NCBI GenBank assembly: GCA_016748015.1
Contig: JAAOMT010000684.1
Location: 124,001 to 188,000 of the forward strand
Source: Geosiphon pyriformis
Lineage: Eukaryota > Glomeromycota > Glomeromycetes > Archaeosporales > Geosiphonaceae
DNA: 64,000 nt
Direction: 5' to 3'
A program made the position numbers and the translations under genes. Shown here one piece after another: positions 1 through 11,598 of this stretch. Position 1 is the first letter of the stretch. Each line of letters opens with the position of its first letter. The notes beneath the pieces are model-generated. The model had not been told where the DNA came from, did not search any database, and saw only the letters and a program-made list of their open reading frames with translations.

Positions 1-3000
1 AAAAAGCTTGAAAGTTTAATCAATTTAATTTTAAGATTATTTAACTTAAAAACAACAAAAGTATAAATATTAAAGCTTACAGTTAGTATATTAGTAACTT
101 TTATAAAAAAAACATCTAAAATTATATTTGAATTAAAAGCCAGTATCAAAAAAAATATCAGTCTGTAGAGAAAAAATGACCAAAAACAATACATTAAATT
201 TGGAAAACATACTTAAAATCTTATTTAATAGTAGTTCTAAATTTTGCTTAAATATATTCAATCTTAATTTCAAAGTCAAAAACCCAAATTTTAAAAAGGT
301 TTTATCTAAAGTGTACTTAAATTATTATTATGTTCAAAAAAATAATTAAAAAAACTATTTATACTTAATATTTTTTATTAAAAACAATCAAATATAAAAT
401 ATAAACATTTTTTTTGCATAAAACTAACAAGTTAAGTTTAATTTAAATCTGATAATATATGTTTAACAAATTTTTGGTTGAACTTTTAAAAAATTATATT
501 TTAATTCAATATAACTAAAATATTTACAATTTTTATAGTAAGTTTAATTTAAGACAAATTAATTTTACTAAACACTAAAATTATACAATAAGTTTTATTT
601 AAATATTTTTTAGTTTTAAAACAAATTGTAATATATCTTATTTTATTATTAATAATAAAATTATAATTAATAATACATTTATTTTTCTTATAATTTTTTG
701 TTTTAGCTTAATAAAATATAATTAAATTAATATTATCTTATTAAACTTAAATACAACTATAATAATTGTTTTTTTAAAAGCATTTATTAAAATTTTTTAA
801 CAATTATTACTAATTTAAATATACAGAAAATTTTTTAAAATTATTATTTACCAAAATATTTTTATTTGTAATTAATATTATAGTTTTTTTTAAACTAGTC
901 TTTAATATAAACATAAATCTAATAATTTTCTAATTTTTTTTAATAATTTATAAATTAATATTCAAAACAAAATTATTTTTTAATAATTATTTATACTAAC
1001 TAATTAAATTTCAAAACAATAAAAAAAGTAGATAGAATTAATCTTTTTTTATTATTAAATAGAAAAAATACTAATTTATTGGTATTTAATCTTTTTGCTT
1101 TTAAAATATTTGTTTAAGAGATCAAAAAAGTTTTACTATTATTATCTGTTTTAAATCTAATATTAATTACTATAAGTCATTTTATCTTCTTTTTAAATTA
1201 GTTTTTATGTTGTTATATTTCTTAATATTAGCCAAACTTTTATCCAAAAACAAAATTATTTGAGTTTTTAATATTTTTATTTATGTTTTTTGGCTTTTTT
1301 ATAAAAGTATTATCAATAAAATTATAATTAATTCTTTTTGTTACCTTTTTTAAATATATTGTTACTAGTAGTAGTTATTAGTTTCTAAACAAAAAAATTT
1401 GTATTTTGTAAAAGTATTAAATAATAAAACAGAAAAAAACAAAAACTTTTTTTTTTAAGAAATTTGGAGAAAAAAGAAGTTTTTTTATTTTATAGATAGT
1501 AATTAATATGTATTTGTTAAATAAAATAATAATTAATAATATATGTTTTATTTTTATTTAAATTAGATAATTTTATATATTATATAGCTTAATTTATATA
1601 TATAAATTTTCTTTAATATTATCAATAATTTTGTTTTTAATATTTCAAATTTTTTTATCTTTTACTGTTTTTATATATATATTAATAAAGATAAATTATT
1701 TATTTATTATTATTTTGTATTAATATATTTGATATATGTTTTTTGTTATAATTTAATAAGTTGTATCTTAAATAATTTTTTTAATAATATTATAAATAAA
1801 ATTCTCTATAGTTTTAATAAATTTTTTTATTGTTTTTGTTAATTTTATTAATTTGGCTAAGTATTAATCTGAAAATATAATTGTTATAATAGTTTAAAAA
1901 ATTAATTTATTATTAATTTAATTTAATGTTGAACAATAAAATTAATTTATTACAAAAACAAAAAAAAATAATATTATATTTATTAATTATTAAAAGTTAT
2001 TATTTGTTAAAAATTGAAATTTATTTTTTTAAGCTAAAAACTATTTATATATATACATATTCGTAATAATGCAAAAGAATAGTGTAAAAGTACTATTTAA
2101 AAACAATTATTAAGTTATAACAACTATGTTAAATTATTTTAAGTTATTTTATATTATTTTATATTATTATAAATTAATATTTTACAATAATTATTTGTTG
2201 TAAATTATTTTTAATTAAGTTAATTACTGTGCTAATTATATAACTAGTTAGTAAATAATTTAATTATTAATTTGTATTTGCAGAATTTTATTTAGATAAC
2301 AATAATTACTTCTTTATTAATGTTTAAAATTTAGGTTTAATATTTTTGTTTGTAATAATATTCTCTTTTTTAGTTAGTTTAATTGCAATTATTTTCTTAG
2401 ATTCAAATCAGAATAATATTTCTAATTTTTAAAAAAATAAACATTTTTTTAAAAACTATTAATAATATTGAATAATTTTTTAACTGTTAATTTTTTATAA
2501 ATTAAAACAAAGATGTTGTTTTTTTTAAAATAATTATGAAAAATCATCTTAATCTTTATATTATTAAAGCTTTTATGTTTAAAGAAGATTAAAAATAATT
2601 ATATTTAACAATACAACTATTTTTTAATTTGTATTTATATTTGCAAAGATTTTATTATTGCTGTAACTTAAATTGGAAATTTTGTTATTATTTACATTTT
2701 GATTAGGACGGTAATTCGTAATTGGTGCTTTTTTGCAAAATTCAAATAAGTAATAGAAAAATTAAATAATAACAAGAAAACAGTAGACTTTTTCTTAGAT
2801 GCTTTGGTTTTTTTGGTTATTTGTATTGTAATTAATAATAGAATTTAAAAAAATAATAGTTTGGTTACTAATTTGTTGTTAAAATTCTTGGGATTTTTAG
2901 CAGTTATAGTAATAATACTAGAGTTATTTTAAGTGTATTTTTTAATTAATAACAGACTTTTAATAAATGCAAATAAATTGTTTTTAAAGTTTTGTTTGTT

Positions 3001-3680
3001 TCTAAAATATCCAAAAATGGTATCTTTGTAACAGTTTGTTTATTTATCTTATTTTTTGTTTTAATTATGATTATAAATTTTAAAGAAAAAAATCATTTTA
3101 TATATTTAAATATTAAAAAAACTTTATTTACATTTTTATTAAAAAATATTATGTAAATAAAATACAAATAATAAGAGTTATAAAAAATACATAAATTAAA
3201 TTATATACAGTATTTTAAACTTTACATAATTTATAAAAATTCAACAAAATTAAAGAAAACATATTAAAACTTTATTTTTAAAAATAAAAAATTCAAAAAT
3301 AATTGCTAATAACAAATTAAATTCAGTTTATCATGAAAAATTTCGGTATTTAACAACAAATTTTTAGATATTTAATGAAACTATTATAGTAAACTTGCCA
3401 TTATCTTTGAAAACAAAAAGAAAAAAAGTATTTAATTAATGTATTGAAATTTACAAAATCAACTGAATTTACAAGGAACAATATATATTATTATCGAAAT
3501 TAGGACTAGAATAACATATAAATAGAAGGCTATTAGCATACACCCAACTAATAAAAATTAATTTACATTCCACTTGCAAATATAAATATTATCAATAACA
3601 ATAATAATAATACTTTTAATAATAATAAAATAATAAAAATTTGTGTTCATCAAAAGATTGCATCATCAATAGACATTAGT
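1..3680. other. AT-only gene-free stretch
   Basis: This stretch is almost entirely A and T, with runs of poly-A, poly-T and TATA/TTAATT motifs. I see no reading frame longer than about 60 codons and no protein family similarity on either strand. It looks like an AT-rich isochore of decayed or structural DNA. A centromere-like or subtelomeric setting is possible, but nothing in the sequence shows it. Confidence 0.8.
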
Positions 3681-3694
3681 ATGCAAATTTTTCA

Positions 3695-4215
3695 TGGGTA
3701 CACGACAGCCAATCATAAATTCGGGTGCATTTTCCACAAAAAACGGCTTAGCTATTCGACTTGCATACTTGGGATCGTTATCTTCTTGAAAGCGTCACTT
3801 CTTCCCAAGTATTCCATTAAATTCCCAACATCTGGTACAAAATTTCAAAATAAAGCCTGGCATTCATGATACGCCGAAAATAAATTGGACAAACTGGCAA
3901 TTTTTCTCTGTGCAAATGTTCAATTGTGTTTGGCAACAGTTGAAACGCTGTTTCATCCAAAATAACGTTTTTTTCAGTCATAAGCATTGAATAAACCATA
4001 TATCTAATATAAAGCTTCCATATGCTTCACCAGTCATACGTGAAAGAGTACGAATCAAATGATTCAATTCTTGTCCGCTAATCCATCCACTTTTAACAGT
4101 CGCTCGTGTATAATCAGAGTTGTAAAGCTCTCTTTTATGACAGCATGCACAAAAATTTTCATGTAAATTGGTGCTTATAAAGGATTCGTCTGTCAAAAGA
4201 ACACATTGCCAATCC
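3695..4215 (-). mobile_element. Tc1/mariner-type transposase relic
   Basis: Read on the minus strand, the segment runs from VLLTDESFIST (the first-Asp region of the DDE domain) through KSGWISGQELNHLIRTL and IMNARLYFEIL to FQEDNDPKYASRIAKPF (the second-Asp block, FQQDNDPKHTSR in typical Tc1 elements). The frame is broken more than once and the last DDE residue is not reached. It is therefore a decayed transposase fragment. I could not define terminal inverted repeats. A second, related fragment lies at about 25.4-25.6 kb. Confidence 0.75.
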
Positions 4216-4588
4216 TCTTTGATTTAATGATTGTAGGTTTTAGTCCATTATAACAATGATTTCTTTAATTTTAATTGTTTAAGATGATCTTAACACAATT
4301 AGTGGACCATCCAAATTTTTACACCAGACATACCTTCTTTCTTGAGCATTTTTACCGCAAAAAATTTATTTTTACAAAGATCTTTTTGGGGACCCATTTG
4401 TGTATACATTTCGATCTTCAAGTCACTCTTTAATTAATAATAAAAACAAACAAAGACGAATATGAAAAAATAACCATGCAAGTACAAATTTAAGGTTGTT
4501 GGTATTATTGCAATCTTTAAATTTCTTTACGATTTCTAAAAATAGGCCCAATTTTTTGTGACCCGTCTGTTCATAATACGCAGTAGAT

Positions 4589-5020
4589 ATGAATCTTTTG
4601 GTCAAGGAACTTAAAAAGCGAAAGCTAATCTACTTTTGTGGTGAGGGTGAACATTCGGTATCAAAATTAAGTAAACTCCTATTTCAATTGTACGATAAAA
4701 TTACAAAAATTGACCACAAAGGAGGTAATGGGTCATCGCAAGATTACAGCACATTTTTCGAGAAAAGTGGGTTAATATGTTCATAAAAATTCTTCTGTCT
4801 CTGTGAAAAATTGCTACTAAACTATATACAGAGGGGATTGGGTAAAAAAAATGAAAGTTTTACACTGTATAATGTTTCAAAACTTTTGACCAATCGTAAT
4901 AATGCAATTATTTTCGAGATTAGCGTAAAGTGGTGCTATTATTAGAGCAATATCCAGCTAGTCCCAATGGCGTTTTTTTTAATCAAGTAGCATATTGAAA
5001 ATAATTACAAAAATATGCAC
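4589..5020 (+). mobile_element. Possible Tc1 N-terminal domain relic
   Basis: On the plus strand, an ORF at 4589-4786 carries an HTH-like SVSKLSKLL segment followed by TKIDHKGGNGSSQ. This resembles the helix-turn-helix and the GT-D-KGGNGRP linker of Tc1 transposases. Downstream, near 4950-5010, short pieces such as YPAS followed by IENNYKNMHRAF recall the C-terminal NPIENLW block. All are broken and short. This would be an element in the opposite orientation to the neighbouring relic. The call is weak. Confidence 0.35.
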
Positions 5021-5824
5021 AGAGCCTTTTTGATTCAAAATGATATATATATCATAACCAATAGCACATTTTTGCGATATACAAACTGAATGGAAGATCT
5101 CCCAAATCAGAGAGAATGAATGATTAATAATAAATTCAAAAATTTGTAATCGAATTTTTTGATTAAATACGGTTAAATGTCGATCCTTATGTAAAAATAA
5201 ACTTCAAGGTTGTCCAGAAAGTTGTAATAAATGAGATCCAAATATCGTAGGTTCCATGGAATGAGCTGCTGACGACTCCAGATATTATGTAAATTGTTAA
5301 AACATGCATAAATAATTCGGGGTTTGCAAAATTCTCCGATATCTTATTCTCCGTGATTGGCAAGGCATAAAAATGCTTAAACTTTTTGGCGCGACCAATT
5401 ATTCATTTTAATTTGGGATTAACTGGTTAGCTGTGTTAAAAAAAAGTCCTTACACTTACTAAAGTGGGTTTTAATAAAAAATTCACCTCAACAGTTGTCA
5501 TATCAAGAGAAAAGGTTCAAAATCTTTTTGAAGAGATATGAATTAAAGATTAAGGTTTAAGCACAACGAGGTTTTCGAAAGTAATAGCAATGGAAAATTC
5601 ACTTTAATCCCAAAAATGGGCCGTACACTCAAATTTTTTTTGAGTTTTGAATTTGATTGCTCCAAGCCAAAATTTTACATTATCATCTTTGCCTCCATAT
5701 TTGTTTTTTTGAGAAACGCTGAAAGAAATAAAAAGACCGTCTTGTTTTTGTTGAGTGATTGTGGGCACAAAATTACCTCATTTTATGAATCTTTTAAGAC
5801 ATAGGAAAAATAATTTTTTCGACA

Positions 5825-6812
5825 ATGAATAATGATTTTAATTCTAAATTGTTAAAAGTTGGGTTGCCATCTGCTATTCATTCTGCCCCTTTTCCTCCAA
5901 AAATTACGTCGGATGAATTGATGGCAAATTCACTCGAAAAATTGAAGAAAACTGGGAAAATTGGCAAAGTTCCAAACGCTTTTATGGCCTATCGCATGGC
6001 ATTAAAGAAAGAAATCGCTGAAATGGGATTTCGTCCAACCATGAGTGAATTATCTTCTCTAGCTGGAAATTTATGGGAGAGAGAACTTGAGCATGTGAAA
6101 AATGCCTATTCAGCTATCGCGCAGGATGCAAAGGTTCGTTTCGAAAAGGAATGGTACATAAAGGAAATACAAATTTACCAGGTACGTACTGTATGAGACT
6201 ATTTTTTAAGACCCCTCTGATTATCGAATTAAATTGTCTGATCAGATGTTTTTTAAAAAATGTTCAATGATTATCAAATTTCAGTTTGAAAGCTCAATCG
6301 GTCATATCTCTCAGGAATTCGAAACCAACGCTATGCCTGAACCTGGCGCAAATTCACTCCAAGAAATTCATTTTTTTGAGAATTCAAATGAAGACCCAAT
6401 GGCCAATTCCTCAAAACCATCTCTTCCACTCCTTACAAATTCTTCCGATTTCAATGACCAAGAACTTATGACAATTGGTCATAGTAATACAACTGAAAGA
6501 AATAATGAAACTTCTACAATGATTCCTCTCTATGCCCAGGGAATTCCAGCAGCTGTCAGACAAGACAATTGCTTCATGGGTCAGGGAATATCTGGAATTG
6601 TGAGTCAGGAAGATTTGGTTTATTTGACAAATTTTGATAGTCGTTTAATCTTGCTTGAAACCATGGTGATAAAATTGCTCTCAGAACGAAACTACACTTT
6701 GTCAGCAGTCTTGCCTATTGATGACATAGATCGTATTGCTTTTCTTGAGCAACTTGTTGCTGTGTTGTATGCTGAACCACAACAACAACAACAACAACAA
6801 CAAGAACATTAA
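5825..6812 (+). CDS. MATA_HMG-type HMG-box protein, copy 1
   Basis: Model: join(5825..6181,6285..6812), 294 aa. A single HMG box (residues about 35-112) contains PNAFMAYRMALKKEIAEMGF and the SLAGNLWERE helix region, the pattern of MATA_HMG/Sox-like DNA-binding proteins. The 103-nt intron begins GTACGT, ends TTTCAG and is phase 0, just after the box. Without splicing the protein would stop after 123 aa. The C-terminus holds a short leucine-rich, probably coiled segment (LILLETMVIKLL ... AFLEQLVAVL), then a poly-Gln tail encoded by CAA repeats. The same box-plus-C-terminal layout is found in the two following genes, which lack the intron. It is likely a nuclear DNA-binding regulator; in Mucoromycota such proteins include mating-type (sex) regulators, but a mating role here is inference. 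Confidence 0.88.
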
Positions 6813-6830
6813 CAACAACAACAACAATGA
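6778..6830 (+). repeat. CAA trinucleotide repeat across a stop codon
   Basis: A run of CAA codons encodes the poly-Gln C-terminus of HMG copy 1. After GAA CAT TAA the CAA run resumes in the same frame for five codons and ends at TGA. The array therefore spans the stop codon and its length probably varies. Confidence 0.85.
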
Positions 6831-7530
6831 AAGCATATGCAAAATACCTTTAGTGTTTATTAATTAAGTTTTAAAGATTTTAAGTAAAGTTTAGAAACCC
6901 ACATTACGAATGAACCATTTGAAAGAACATTCTTTTCAAAATATTAAGATTTTTTAAGGTTTAAATTTTCCTCCCAAGATTTTTTTAAGCAATTAAGTTT
7001 TTGATCAAATTACATTATCTAGTTTAACATGTTAAAAGATCAAATATTTAGAATAAAAATGCATATATGAATAAAAATAAAAAGTTTTTGATATAATCAC
7101 TATGCGAATCTACTTGATTTCCTGTTCTAAAATGTTATTATGGTTATTTTTATTTAGAATGAAATTTTTTATTTTTATTAAGATTTATCTTGGCTAAATT
7201 TATATCAATCAACAATATCTCGAGTGATTTTCGCTATTTTGAAAAAAGAGGATATGATGTCATAAATTACTGTGTGATATTTTTTTTTAGCAATAATTAT
7301 CCCATTGTAATAGATTTATCACACTTGCCAAGAAAAATCTTTAGATGAATAATCAAGAAAATGGATCGTCGTTAACCCAGCCTCCTAGAAAAACGTGACC
7401 AAAAGCAAAATCATATGTGATAAAGGCAATAATAAACCAATTTTAAAATAGTATTTCAGATATTAAAAACCTTTTTTTTTTCTATCAGAGTTTCATTGTT
7501 ATAATTAATAAGTTGGTTGTTTGAATTAAG

Positions 7531-7588
<58 letters not shown>

Positions 7589-8167
7589 GTTATTGTTATT
7601 ATTATTGTTATCAGTTTTTATTAACAAATTCCTCGATTAAAAATAACGGCCAATCGGCATAATTTGAGACTTAATATATATACTGCCAAGGATTAAAAAA
7701 ATTTAATCTGGAAAAGCGGTCCAAAAAATTGGTCCAAGAATAAAGAATATTATAACCAAATTCTTTTATTAGCAGCATGTATATCAAAAAAAAAAAGGTT
7801 AACCTTGCTAGTAACTCTGTTAATTGAAGAATGACAAACATGGGTTTGGTAATCTTGGATAAAAGAATTTTCCTACGCTAAAAAGTTTGTATAACAAAGT
7901 CGATCATGAATTTCTATTTTTGAATATATTAAAAAAAAAAAGCATAAATACAAAAGAAATGTTTTGACTTTTGAAGCAGAACGTTGGGAAATTTTCAATT
8001 TAAATGTCAAAACTAACTTGAAATAATTTATTTATATGAGTAACTTTTAATTTTTGAAGCCTACTTTTTTCATTTAAAATCTCCACTGAGAATTCAAAAT
8101 TTTTTTTATAATCTTATTTCCGGTAAAATAGAACCCATATTCAAAAATTTTTTCAAGAATCCTTCCA
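6813..8167. other. Intergenic, AT-rich
   Basis: No coding signal was found between HMG copies 1 and 2 apart from the CAA tail and an ATT microsatellite. The last 100 bases upstream of the next ATG probably hold its promoter and 5' leader, but no specific element could be assigned. Confidence 0.6.
7532..7611. repeat. (ATT)n microsatellite
   Basis: About 80 bases of ATT trinucleotide repeats, with a few TTG interruptions toward the right end. Confidence 0.95.
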
Positions 8168-9088
8168 TTGAAAATGTTCAATCAATCCCAGACTTCTTCT
8201 CAATTCATGTTCTCATCTCCATATATTAAACCGGACTTCCCTCCGGATCTTACTCATAAAGAATTATTGGTCAATGCACTGGAAAAATTAAAAGTCACTG
8301 GAAAAGCTGGTAAAACACCAAACGCTTTTATGGCCTATCGAATGGCTCTTCGAAAACAAATATCCAAAACTGGATTTCGACCAACAATGGGTGAACTCTC
8401 GACGATTGCTGGAAATCTTTGGGAAAGTGAGCCTCAAAATGTCAAGGAAGCTTATCAAAAACTTTCACGTGAAGTAAAAATAATGTTTGATGAAATGTGG
8501 CAAAAATCTCAACAAGTAAAATTGGTGAACCCAATTTCATCAAATCATGCTATCGAGTTTAATCCTCAACACAATTATATACCATCCAATCAAAATTCAG
8601 AAAATTTTACCACGGAATTTCAACTTTTTGATTATGAATTATTATCTTTTGAACAATCTCTTGCAGATTTAGAAACCTCAGAGCAAACAAATATTCAATA
8701 TCAACTAAAACTTCCCTTAAATTATTCAGAGAAGGAGGAATATATTAATTCATCATTCCCAAATCAGTCTCAAATTGAGCAAATTGATTTAAATCTATCA
8801 TCTTCGGATTTCTCTGATGAATCACAGATGGAATTTTCTCCAGAAATTTATAATAATAATAATAATGAGCCATTTATGAGCTTCGCTTTTAAGGATAATG
8901 CCTTTGAAAATATCTCCGAGATTAGTCTAGAGTATCGAGTATCAATACTTGAAATTTTAATTAAAAACCTTTTAATACAACATAAATTTAATATTAATCT
9001 ACATGATGCTCTTCAGGGAAATGTAGCGCAAAAAGTAGCAGTGCTTGAAAATCTCACATATGAATTCATGCTGAAAGCGCAGAATTAA
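8168..9088 (+). CDS. MATA_HMG-type HMG-box protein, copy 2
   Basis: An intronless ORF of 306 aa. The N-terminus carries KPDFPPDLTHKELLVNALEK, which recurs nearly unchanged in copy 3. The HMG box (residues about 37-112) reads TPNAFMAYRMALRKQISKTG, RPTMGELSTIAGNLWESEP, then a basic/aromatic third helix. The middle is rich in Asn, Ser and Gln. The last 60 residues repeat the leucine-rich motif of copy 1 (RVSILEILIKNLL ... VAVLENLTYEF), a likely dimerisation element. A second ATG two codons downstream could also be the start. Its place between two paralogs on the same strand shows tandem duplication. DNA-binding is inferred from the family; the target and any mating role are unknown. Confidence 0.9.
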   Translation: MKMFNQSQTSSQFMFSSPYIKPDFPPDLTHKELLVNALEKLKVTGKAGKTPNAFMAYRMALRKQISKTGFRPTMGELSTIAGNLWESEPQNVKEAYQKLSREVKIMFDEMWQKSQQVKLVNPISSNHAIEFNPQHNYIPSNQNSENFTTEFQLFDYELLSFEQSLADLETSEQTNIQYQLKLPLNYSEKEEYINSSFPNQSQIEQIDLNLSSSDFSDESQMEFSPEIYNNNNNEPFMSFAFKDNAFENISEISLEYRVSILEILIKNLLIQHKFNINLHDALQGNVAQKVAVLENLTYEFMLKAQN

Positions 9089-10644
9089 AATTTTATAAAT
9101 AGTATTTGAAAATTAAAAAATTAATATATTAGATGTAAAAGCATTCACTTTTTTTTCTCTTTTAATATAATTCACCTAAAAATTTTATAGATTTTATATG
9201 CGTAATATATCCTAAGAATCCTATGATTGCTTTCCATTACCACACTTTCTGATCTGGAAAATATACATTTTTATGCTCATGAAAACAAAATAAAAGCTAT
9301 TATATATGATTAAAAATCATTTTTTAAAACAAAACCAACTTTACATAAAAGCTGTTATATTTGATTAAAAATCATCTGTTAGAAAAAAAAAATTTTCTAG
9401 AATTTTTTTTTAATATTATAATATTGCGTCATATAATATCATTTATTGTGCACAAAAAAAAATACCGCTTGCACCTTTTTTTAGGGAGTTATATATTCCC
9501 GGGATGCCAGAAAAGATTACTAAAGGATTACTATTCTTGGGTGTGTACCATTTAGTTGATCTTCATTGACGAAAAATCAATATTTGCGTATGTCATATGA
9601 GTCACGTAATTGAATTATTAATACCCAAAAAAGATATTAAAAATGATTGTATCCCGTCAATCATCACCATTTTTTTTCATTCTTTAACGGCCTTCTGATT
9701 GGTTTCTCACTTGATAAATTTCGGCACTTTTTTTTTGATTTCAAACAATTCTTATTGAATTATCTCATTTTGGTTTGGATCACTTTATCATAATAAAGGA
9801 AAAAAAAAATTTAAAAGCATTCAATAACGAAGATATTAAAGGTTCATCATATGTTTACCAATGAATAATTTTCAATTCCTTTATCTTCTTGAAAGTGGCA
9901 AAACCTTTAAGCAAGCCACCTAAACCACAATCTAAGAAGTGCAGAACTTGAGGTAATTGTATCTCTTAATTAATGTACAGTTGTAAGAAATTATGCAATT
10001 CCTATCCTATGAACAAAAATTATAATCTACACTGAAACAAGTCTCACAAATTAAACCTTATTCAAAAAAAAAATTCGCGAAATAAGAAGCCCTAATAGTA
10101 AGAATTTTTCCTTCAAATTTAAGTAAATAAAATCAATATCAAAAATTACTAAAAAAATTTTTAACCAAAAATCTCGAATTTGAACCCAAATAAAACTTGT
10201 ATTTTGATGAGGCTTGAAAATGATATAACGTAGATTGCTAATTCTTGAACCACTACAAATCATCTTTCAATAAAGTGAATTGTTAATTCCCTTTTTCATG
10301 TCAACCCTTTATTGTTGCGTTTTCTAATAATGGGTTAAAAGAGAAGATATTGAAATGCTTTAATATGGTGTTTTTCATAATTTTTTATTCATAATTTAGA
10401 GATTACAATGTTCAAATTGACATTTTTAAAAATATAAATACCTACGCATTCACTCTTTAATTTAGCAGGGTAATAACTCCTCACAAAAAATGAGATTTTA
10501 AAAAAGATTTCATTTTTATTGAAAATAAAAGCTTGCAACGATCCATCGCTAAAAACGACCTCTCTATCGTATAAGTTCATCAAGCCTACTTAAAAATTTC
10601 TGATCCGAGATTTTCTAAGTGAAAATAAACCCAGAATATCTCAA
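9089..10644. other. Intergenic, AT-rich
   Basis: No gene recognised between HMG copies 2 and 3. The short ORFs on both strands are low-complexity (Lys/Phe/Ile-rich) and look like chance ORFs in AT-rich DNA. Confidence 0.6.
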
Positions 10645-11598
10645 ATGTCAAGTTATAGATCAAAAATTCCATCAGGCTCACTTTCTTCGCTTTTTATCAA
10701 GCCCGACTTTCCTCCCGATCTCACCAAAGAAGAAATAATTTCTAATGCCCTTCAAAAACTTCAAACTACGGGGAAGGTTGGTAAAACACCAAATGCTTTT
10801 ATGGCTTATCGAATGTCTCTGAAAAAACAAATCGCCAAAACTGGATATCGACCTACAATGGGAGAAGTATCCACCATTGCTGGAACCTTATGGGAAGAAG
10901 AACCAGATGATGTAAAAGCGGCCTATCAAATGCTCACTTATGAAGCGAAAATCTACTACGAACAAATTTGGCGTTCATATAATCCGTTTCAGATCGTCCA
11001 GGTTCAACCAAACAACGTTGTTAATGTAGAATCACAAAGTTTAGCAGATAACGTTCGGGGTTACCACTTTACTCCTACTACTTATTATTCTGTAAATGAA
11101 TTTAATAGCTGGGGAGAGCAACCCACCATAATTACGGACTCGCAAGGCTCCGATGCGTCGAAAAATTTATTCCAAAATAATCTACCGTTGAACAATTCAG
11201 AAGCGGAGCCTGCAATTGATAATAATAACTTTTGCGGTAGGGTTTTAAAAAAACCTGCATATGATTCTGAAACAATTGATCTTGGATTTCCCACATTACA
11301 AGATCAATCCGAATTCAGCTTCTCTCAACTGCATACCATGATGGGAGAATCAGACACGACAACTAGTTTGCCTTGGTGCGAAGAAGGAGCTACATTCCCT
11401 TGGTTTTCCGATATTTCTCCGATTATGACCCCCAAAGAAGAAAATAATTTTGTAAATAGAGTAGCGATACTTGAATGTCTGATTGAAAGTTTGCTACATG
11501 ACCGAAAGTTGATCATGCCAAAACCATTCCCGGAAAATTTACTTGAAAAAGTGTCACTTCTTGAACAACTGACGAGTACGCTTCTTAGCCAGCCATAG
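10645..11598 (+). CDS. MATA_HMG-type HMG-box protein, copy 3
   Basis: An intronless ORF of 317 aa, the third tandem copy. The N-terminal KPDFPPDLTKEEIISNALQK is shared with copy 2. The HMG box (residues about 34-110) has TPNAFMAYRMSLKKQIAKTG, RPTMGEVSTIAGTLWEEEP and VKAAYQMLTYEAKIYYEQIW. The centre is a variable, acidic and Asn-rich linker. The C-terminal RVAILECLIESLL ... VSLLEQLTSTLL is the same conserved leucine-rich element as in copies 1 and 2. The box core differs little between copies while the linkers diverge strongly, as expected for duplicated regulators under selection mainly on the box and C-terminus. Two minus-strand ORFs inside it are shadows. Confidence 0.9.
   Translation: MSSYRSKIPSGSLSSLFIKPDFPPDLTKEEIISNALQKLQTTGKVGKTPNAFMAYRMSLKKQIAKTGYRPTMGEVSTIAGTLWEEEPDDVKAAYQMLTYEAKIYYEQIWRSYNPFQIVQVQPNNVVNVESQSLADNVRGYHFTPTTYYSVNEFNSWGEQPTIITDSQGSDASKNLFQNNLPLNNSEAEPAIDNNNFCGRVLKKPAYDSETIDLGFPTLQDQSEFSFSQLHTMMGESDTTTSLPWCEEGATFPWFSDISPIMTPKEENNFVNRVAILECLIESLLHDRKLIMPKPFPENLLEKVSLLEQLTSTLLSQP

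Noticed and set aside
11085-11516. Two minus-strand ORFs inside HMG copy 3
   Set aside because: Shadows of the coding strand with no family similarity.
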